Source of the DNA: JAXJQF01 sp036311285
GTDB lineage: Bacteria; Pseudomonadota; Gammaproteobacteria; Enterobacterales; Succinivibrionaceae
Assembly (NCBI GenBank): GCA_036311285.1
Contig: JAXJQF010000094.1
Span: forward strand, 1-8,416
Direction of reading: 5' to 3'
DNA: 8,416 nucleotides
How positions within the stretch are numbered: the stretch's first letter is position 1; every line of letters starts with the position of its first letter. A program made the position numbers and the translations under genes. The notes under the pieces are model-generated. The model saw nothing but the letters and a program-made list of their open reading frames with translations, did no database searches and was not told the DNA's origin. This document shows positions 5,016-8,416 of this stretch, piece after piece.

Positions 5016-6884
5016 ATGAGTGATAACAACGTAAACGATAATCAAAAAGTTACAGAACCAAGCCCTACTAGCGCTACGCCTAGTACTACCGTTAGTAGCA
5101 CACAGCCAACTCAAACTCCAGAAACTAAAACAATTAAAGACTTCCAAGAAATCAGCGGAGTTTTAAAGGCTAAAAATTTAAATACCGCATTTGCTGAAAA
5201 GAAAATCATTGTGGTGGATGACCAGCACAGTTTTCTTGTTATGATGCGTGGGTTATTGTCATCTCTTGGTTTTAGTAAAATAGATGTATCTAATACATCT
5301 GAGCATGCTTTTAGCTTATGCAAAAGAAACTCATACGATATTTATTTATTCGACTACAACCTTGGCTCCGGTTTAAACGGACGCCAATTAATGGAAAAAC
5401 TACGTAAGATTAAAAAGATTCCTCCAACTTCAATAGTAATGATAGTTACAGGTGATAACACTCGTGCTATGGTCCTAAGTGCTATTGAACAAGAACCTGA
5501 TGATTATTTAATAAAGCCTTTCTCTCAAAAGCAATTTAAAGTAAGACTTCTTAGAGTTATGAAGAAAAAGAATGACTTGCAAAATGTCTACAAAGCTGTA
5601 TTTGCTCAAGATGATAAAGAAGTTATTAAATGTCTAAAGGAACATATAGAAAATAACACCGAACACGAGGTGTTTTGCCGATGCTTGCTATCCGCTTATC
5701 TATCAAAGCAAAAGGAACACGATGAAGCTATCAACGTATTAAAGGTTGGTTTAACTCACACCAATGCTAATTTCCTTCAAATACAAATGGGCAAGGTATT
5801 ATATGAAAAAGGAGAATACGATAAATCAATTGATATACTTGAAAAGGTACTTAACCGTTATCCGTTATTAATTGAAGCATTAAAGTATCTTACTTACTCA
5901 TATGTAGAATCAAATAAAAAAGAACTTGCCATGCAGACTATAAAACGTGCTGTTCTATTATCTCCTATGTCAGTACCTTTACTTAGTCTACAAATTGATT
6001 TAGCGTTAAAGAACGAAGAGTACTTAGTCGCTAGAGACAGTATCGCCCTAATGCTTGATGTAAACAAATGTTACCCAAAGGATGTCGAAAACCTTCTAGT
6101 TTCCTTTGTTCAATGCGAATTAAAGTTTGTACAAAACTCTTCTGATGCATTTCATATAGCTAATATGGGAAAACAAATAAAGAACATTGTTTCAAGATAC
6201 CGCAAAAATCTTAATCCAGAAAGTTTTAACAGCATGTTATTCGACAGTATCTGTGAAGCTAGAACAGACATGATCAAAGGTGAAAGTACTAAAGGTAAAC
6301 GTATTCTGTACAAAGCCCTAACTTCATGCGAAAAAATAGAGAGTGTTTGTACACCAATAATTAACCAATTGTTTTTGGCATTCCATCAATTTGGTGAATA
6401 CGAAATAGCTGAGCAAATTCAAGAAGAAATTCTAAACACTCGAACAGACCCTGCTACAGAGGCAGAAGACCCAAATGCAGCTACGGACACTTCTAATAAA
6501 ATAATGAACCTAGTCGTTGATGATTTCATAAACGACCCAATATATAACGAAAAGAAAGAAAAATACAAAAGATTAAACTCTCAAGGTATCACTGCATATA
6601 AAGCTGGCAAACTAGAAGAGGCGCTTGAGTTCTTTAAGGAAGCCTTAAGAAAGGTACCAACCAATACCAACGCGATGTTGAACAAAATCCAAGTATTACT
6701 AGATATTTGTGAACACGAAATTGTTGAAAAAGGAAGGAATAACCGTAAGGTCTTAACTCTTATTGATGAAATTTCTCAATCTATTCAAGGTATCGATGGT
6801 TTGATGTTAACAGAGGCACAGACAGAAAGAACCAAATTATTACGTGAAGTGCTAGATAAAATTAAAACAGGGAAATCGAAATAA
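5016..6884 (+). CDS. Response regulator: receiver domain plus TPR repeats
   Basis: This is a 622-aa cytosolic protein. Residues 1-40 form a Ser/Thr/Pro-rich disordered leader. Residues 62-185 are a CheY-like receiver with all key residues: acidic pair Asp68-Asp69, phosphoacceptor Asp113 in LFDYNLG, the switch Thr145 in VTGD, and Lys167 in IKPFS. The rest is helical with tetratricopeptide-like repeats. The clearest are 254-283 (LYEKGEYDKSIDILEKVL), 287-317 (ending RAVLLSP) and 520-550 (AYKAGKLEEALEFFKEALRK). A shorter one lies near 222-250, and an Asp/Glu/Ala-rich linker falls around 476-494. There is no DNA-binding, GGDEF, EAL or histidine-kinase domain, so output is presumably protein-protein contact. 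No sensor kinase lies nearby, making it an orphan regulator. Receiver-TPR proteins are known in gammaproteobacteria, but I cannot name its partner. The spacing from the tRNA suggests its own promoter. The stop codon abuts the target duplication of a small mobile element. Confidence 0.92.
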   Translation: MSDNNVNDNQKVTEPSPTSATPSTTVSSTQPTQTPETKTIKDFQEISGVLKAKNLNTAFAEKKIIVVDDQHSFLVMMRGLLSSLGFSKIDVSNTSEHAFSLCKRNSYDIYLFDYNLGSGLNGRQLMEKLRKIKKIPPTSIVMIVTGDNTRAMVLSAIEQEPDDYLIKPFSQKQFKVRLLRVMKKKNDLQNVYKAVFAQDDKEVIKCLKEHIENNTEHEVFCRCLLSAYLSKQKEHDEAINVLKVGLTHTNANFLQIQMGKVLYEKGEYDKSIDILEKVLNRYPLLIEALKYLTYSYVESNKKELAMQTIKRAVLLSPMSVPLLSLQIDLALKNEEYLVARDSIALMLDVNKCYPKDVENLLVSFVQCELKFVQNSSDAFHIANMGKQIKNIVSRYRKNLNPESFNSMLFDSICEARTDMIKGESTKGKRILYKALTSCEKIESVCTPIINQLFLAFHQFGEYEIAEQIQEEILNTRTDPATEAEDPNAATDTSNKIMNLVVDDFINDPIYNEKKEKYKRLNSQGITAYKAGKLEEALEFFKEALRKVPTNTNAMLNKIQVLLDICEHEIVEKGRNNRKVLTLIDEISQSIQGIDGLMLTEAQTERTKLLREVLDKIKTGKSK

Positions 6885-6892
6885 AATTAAAA
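6885..6892. repeat. Left copy of 8-bp target-site duplication
   Basis: AATTAAAA directly follows the response-regulator stop codon (6882-6884) and directly precedes the left inverted repeat of the small element. An identical octamer flanks the right end. Confidence 0.82.
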
Positions 6893-7022
6893 GGCTCTTC
6901 ACGGATTTTTTGAGATTGAGCGGGAGGACTAGTATCTCTCTATTTTGGTTTAGTCGCTTAAAATATTAGAGTACTTTTGCCCCTTTTCAATGTCTATATT
7001 TCCAATATTTCCGTAAAGAACC
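6893..7022. mobile_element. ISL3-type MITE (130 bp, non-autonomous)
   Basis: The segment begins GGCTCTTCACGG (6893-6904) and ends CCGTAAAGAACC (7011-7022). The reverse complement of the end, GGTTCTTTACGG, matches the beginning at 10 of 12 positions, and 15 of 20 when extended inwards. The two ends are bordered by identical octamers (AATTAAAA), as expected from transposition. ISL3-family elements have termini beginning GGCTCTT and make 8-bp duplications, so an internally deleted ISL3 derivative is the best reading. It carries no ORF of note. An RBS-like GGAGGA (6923-6928) could be left from a transposase leader, and an imperfect stem (6916-6931 with 6951-6961) may fold in RNA. It sits between the response-regulator stop and the terminator at 7042. 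The family assignment rests on terminal sequence only. Confidence 0.8.
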
Positions 7023-7030
7023 AATTAAAA
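7023..7030. repeat. Right copy of 8-bp target-site duplication
   Basis: AATTAAAA is identical to the copy at 6885-6892 and begins at the first base after the right inverted repeat of the 130-bp element. Confidence 0.82.
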
Positions 7031-7041
7031 GGAAATTAAAT

Positions 7042-7073
7042 AGAAAGAGTCCTTCAATTGAAGGACTCTTTCT
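7042..7073. terminator. Bidirectional terminator between the response regulator and asd
   Basis: This is a perfect 32-nt palindrome: arm AGAAAGAGTCCTTCAA and its exact complement, centred at 7057/7058. As RNA it gives a stem of at least 13 bp with a small AAUU-type loop. The 3' side is T-rich on the plus strand (CTCTTTCTTATTCT) and moderately so on the minus strand. It lies between convergent genes and should end both transcripts. Confidence 0.8.
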
Positions 7074-7110
7074 TATTCTATATCGTAATCTTTACTGTAT
7101 CTTAAAAGAA

Positions 7111-8223
7111 TTACTTAACTAAGATATTTAACATACGACGTAATGGTTCAGCAGCACCCCATAATAATTGGTCACCAACTGAGAATGCTGATAAATAACC
7201 CTTACCAAAGTTAGTTTCACGGATACGACCAACTGGAACAGTTAATGTACCTGTAACCTTAGCTGGAGTTAATTCCTTGATAGTAATTTCCTTAACGTTA
7301 GGAATAACCTTCGCCCATTGGTTGTGAGCTGCTAACATTTCTTCTACATTTGCTACAGAAACATCTTTCTTTAACTTGATTAAGAATGATTGGCTGTGGC
7401 AACGTAATGAGCTAATACGTACGCAGTTACCGTCAACTGGAATAGTATTTGGAGCTAAACCTAAGATCTTGTTAGTTTCAACCATACCCTTCCATTCTTC
7501 CTTGCTTTGACCGTTTTCTAATTGAACGTCAATCCATGGGATTAAAGAACCTGCTAATGGAACTAAGAATTCCTTTGTAGGGAAACTGTCTGAACGCATT
7601 TCGTCACGTACAGTCTTTTCAATTTCTAAGATTGCTGATGCAGGATCATTTAACTTATCCTTAACTGAATCATGTAAACGGCCCATTTGTGATAATAATT
7701 CACGCATATTCTTTGCACCAGCACCTGAAGCTGCTTGATATGTAGAAGATTGGATCCATTCTACGCAATCATTTTGGAATAAACCACCTAAACCCATTAA
7801 CATTAAGCTAACTGTGCAGTTACCACCAACAAATGTCTTAATACCCTTGTTTAAAGAATCTTCAATTAATTTGTTGTTAACTGGGTCTAAAATAATCACA
7901 GCATCATCTGCCATTCTTAATGTAGAAGCTGCGTCAATCCAGTAACCTGTCCAACCACTTTCCATTAACTTGCTATATACAGCTTTAGTATAATCGCCAC
8001 CTTGACATGTAACGATGATATCCATTGCACGAAGCGCTTCAATGTTATTAGCGTCTTGTAAAACACCAGCGTCTTTACCACCAAAACATGGAGCCTTTTG
8101 ACCTGCTTGAGATGTTGTAAAGAAAACTGGATCGATAGATGCAAAATCATTTTCTTCTTGCATACGGTTCATTAATACTGAACCTACCATACCACGCCAA
8201 CCGATAAAACCTACTTTTTTCAT
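7111..8223 (-). CDS. asd: Aspartate-semialdehyde dehydrogenase
   Basis: This cytosolic enzyme reduces aspartyl phosphate to aspartate semialdehyde with NADPH. The product is the branch-point precursor of lysine, diaminopimelate (cell wall), threonine and methionine. The 370-aa protein is collinear with the E. coli enzyme (367 aa). The NADP-binding loop GFIGWRGMVGSVLM (5-18) opens the protein. GGNCTVSL (133-140) holds the nucleophile Cys136, matching E. coli Cys135. LRCHSQ (273-278) holds His276, matching catalytic His274. TCQGGDYT, YWIDAAS, TYQAASGAGA and DQLLWGAAEPLRRML are also family hallmarks. The start is supported by GGTGA 7 nt upstream and by the full-length N-terminal fold. The gene is alone on this strand with its own promoter and ends before a shared terminator. 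It is complete, with no missing residue, and should be functional and probably essential. Confidence 0.98.
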   Translation of the reverse strand: MKKVGFIGWRGMVGSVLMNRMQEENDFASIDPVFFTTSQAGQKAPCFGGKDAGVLQDANNIEALRAMDIIVTCQGGDYTKAVYSKLMESGWTGYWIDAASTLRMADDAVIILDPVNNKLIEDSLNKGIKTFVGGNCTVSLMLMGLGGLFQNDCVEWIQSSTYQAASGAGAKNMRELLSQMGRLHDSVKDKLNDPASAILEIEKTVRDEMRSDSFPTKEFLVPLAGSLIPWIDVQLENGQSKEEWKGMVETNKILGLAPNTIPVDGNCVRISSLRCHSQSFLIKLKKDVSVANVEEMLAAHNQWAKVIPNVKEITIKELTPAKVTGTLTVPVGRIRETNFGKGYLSAFSVGDQLLWGAAEPLRRMLNILVK

Positions 8224-8230
8224 AATATAT

Positions 8231-8235
8231 TCACC
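8231..8235 (-). promoter_or_regulatory. Ribosome binding site of asd
   Basis: GGTGA on the minus strand lies 7 nt before the asd ATG (8221-8223). It is a moderate Shine-Dalgarno at normal spacing and supports this start. Confidence 0.6.
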
Positions 8236-8270
8236 AACTTAGGAGGATTTAAATAATTAAAATAATGTGC

Positions 8271-8300
8271 ATTGTATCAAAATATTTTGCATATAGTAAA
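8271..8300 (-). promoter_or_regulatory. asd promoter with extended -10
   Basis: Read on the minus strand, TTTACT (8295-8300) is followed after 18 bp by TACAAT (8271-8276). The latter is preceded by TG one base further up, giving an extended -10 (TGATACAAT). Transcription would begin near 8264, leaving a leader of about 40 nt, too short for a lysine riboswitch. The rest of the upstream DNA to 8416 is AT-rich, and I see no gene in it. Confidence 0.6.
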
Positions 8301-8416
8301 GTATCCACTGTACATCTATCAAAATTTATACAATCTTATTATAATTTCATCTTCATTAATTGTGTCTTAAAGTAATAAACTATAACTAGTTACTACACTT
8401 TAATGTAACATCATAT

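Noticed and set aside
5111..5323. Minus-strand 70-codon open frame inside the response-regulator gene
   Set aside because: It lies opposite the receiver domain, whose catalytic residues establish the plus-strand frame. It has no ribosome binding site or recognisable content.
7965..8150. Minus-strand 61-codon open frame within asd
   Set aside because: It is in another frame of a clearly functional asd gene and has no supporting signals.
8241..8374. Plus-strand AGGAGG followed by a 36-codon ORF (ATG at 8264)
   Set aside because: The spacing from AGGAGG to ATG is 17 nt, too long. The peptide has no recognisable features, and the region is the asd promoter.
8383..8392. TAACTAGTTA palindrome upstream of asd as a TrpR-like operator
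   Set aside because: Only the central CTAG resembles the TrpR site, the outer bases do not fit, and it is about 85 bp upstream of the promoter.
8224..8416. Lysine riboswitch upstream of asd
   Set aside because: The predicted leader is only about 40 nt, and no multi-helix G-rich architecture is visible further upstream.

Overview
The window comes from an AT-rich gammaproteobacterium. The MtnN, SmrA and Asd proteins are of the E. coli type, and the order mtnN - cbiB-like - btuF-like is one I associate with Vibrionales/Aeromonadales-type genomes. The low GC and Asn/Lys-rich proteins would suit an AT-rich relative such as Succinivibrionaceae. That placement is inference.

Layout: (1) The 3' end of an unrecognised gene (1-357). 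(2) mtnN (441-1142), closed by a strong intrinsic terminator (1158-1197). (3) A probable operon: a CbiB/CobD-family membrane protein that has lost the family's conserved acidic residues (1246-2262), a BtuF-like periplasmic binding protein overlapping it by 14 nt (2249-3229), and an smrA-type Smr-domain gene (best start 3264, to 3920). (4) An unrecognised 170-aa gene on the minus strand (3964-4476). (5) A run of helically phased A-tracts in front of a tRNA-Tyr(GTA) gene (4671-4755). (6) A long response regulator with a receiver domain and TPR repeats (5016-6884). (7) A 130-bp non-coding insertion (6893-7022) with imperfect terminal inverted repeats and a perfect 8-bp target duplication, interpreted as an ISL3-type MITE. 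(8) A bidirectional terminator palindrome (7042-7073). (9) asd on the minus strand (7111-8223) with a recognisable extended -10 promoter.

Functionally, mtnN handles S-adenosylmethionine by-products, and asd feeds Lys/Thr/Met synthesis. The cbiB-like/btuF-like pair looks like a corrinoid-related module, but its CbiB partner is probably not a working synthase. SmrA belongs to a family of nucleic-acid-acting (ribosome/RNA-linked) proteins. The TPR response regulator has no DNA-binding domain, so it probably works through protein contacts.

The most unusual items are the small ISL3-like element inserted exactly behind a stop codon, the degenerate CbiB homologue kept in an overlapping pair with a BtuF-like protein, and the phased A-tract block before tRNA-Tyr. 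I found no CRISPR array, phage gene or complete insertion sequence.
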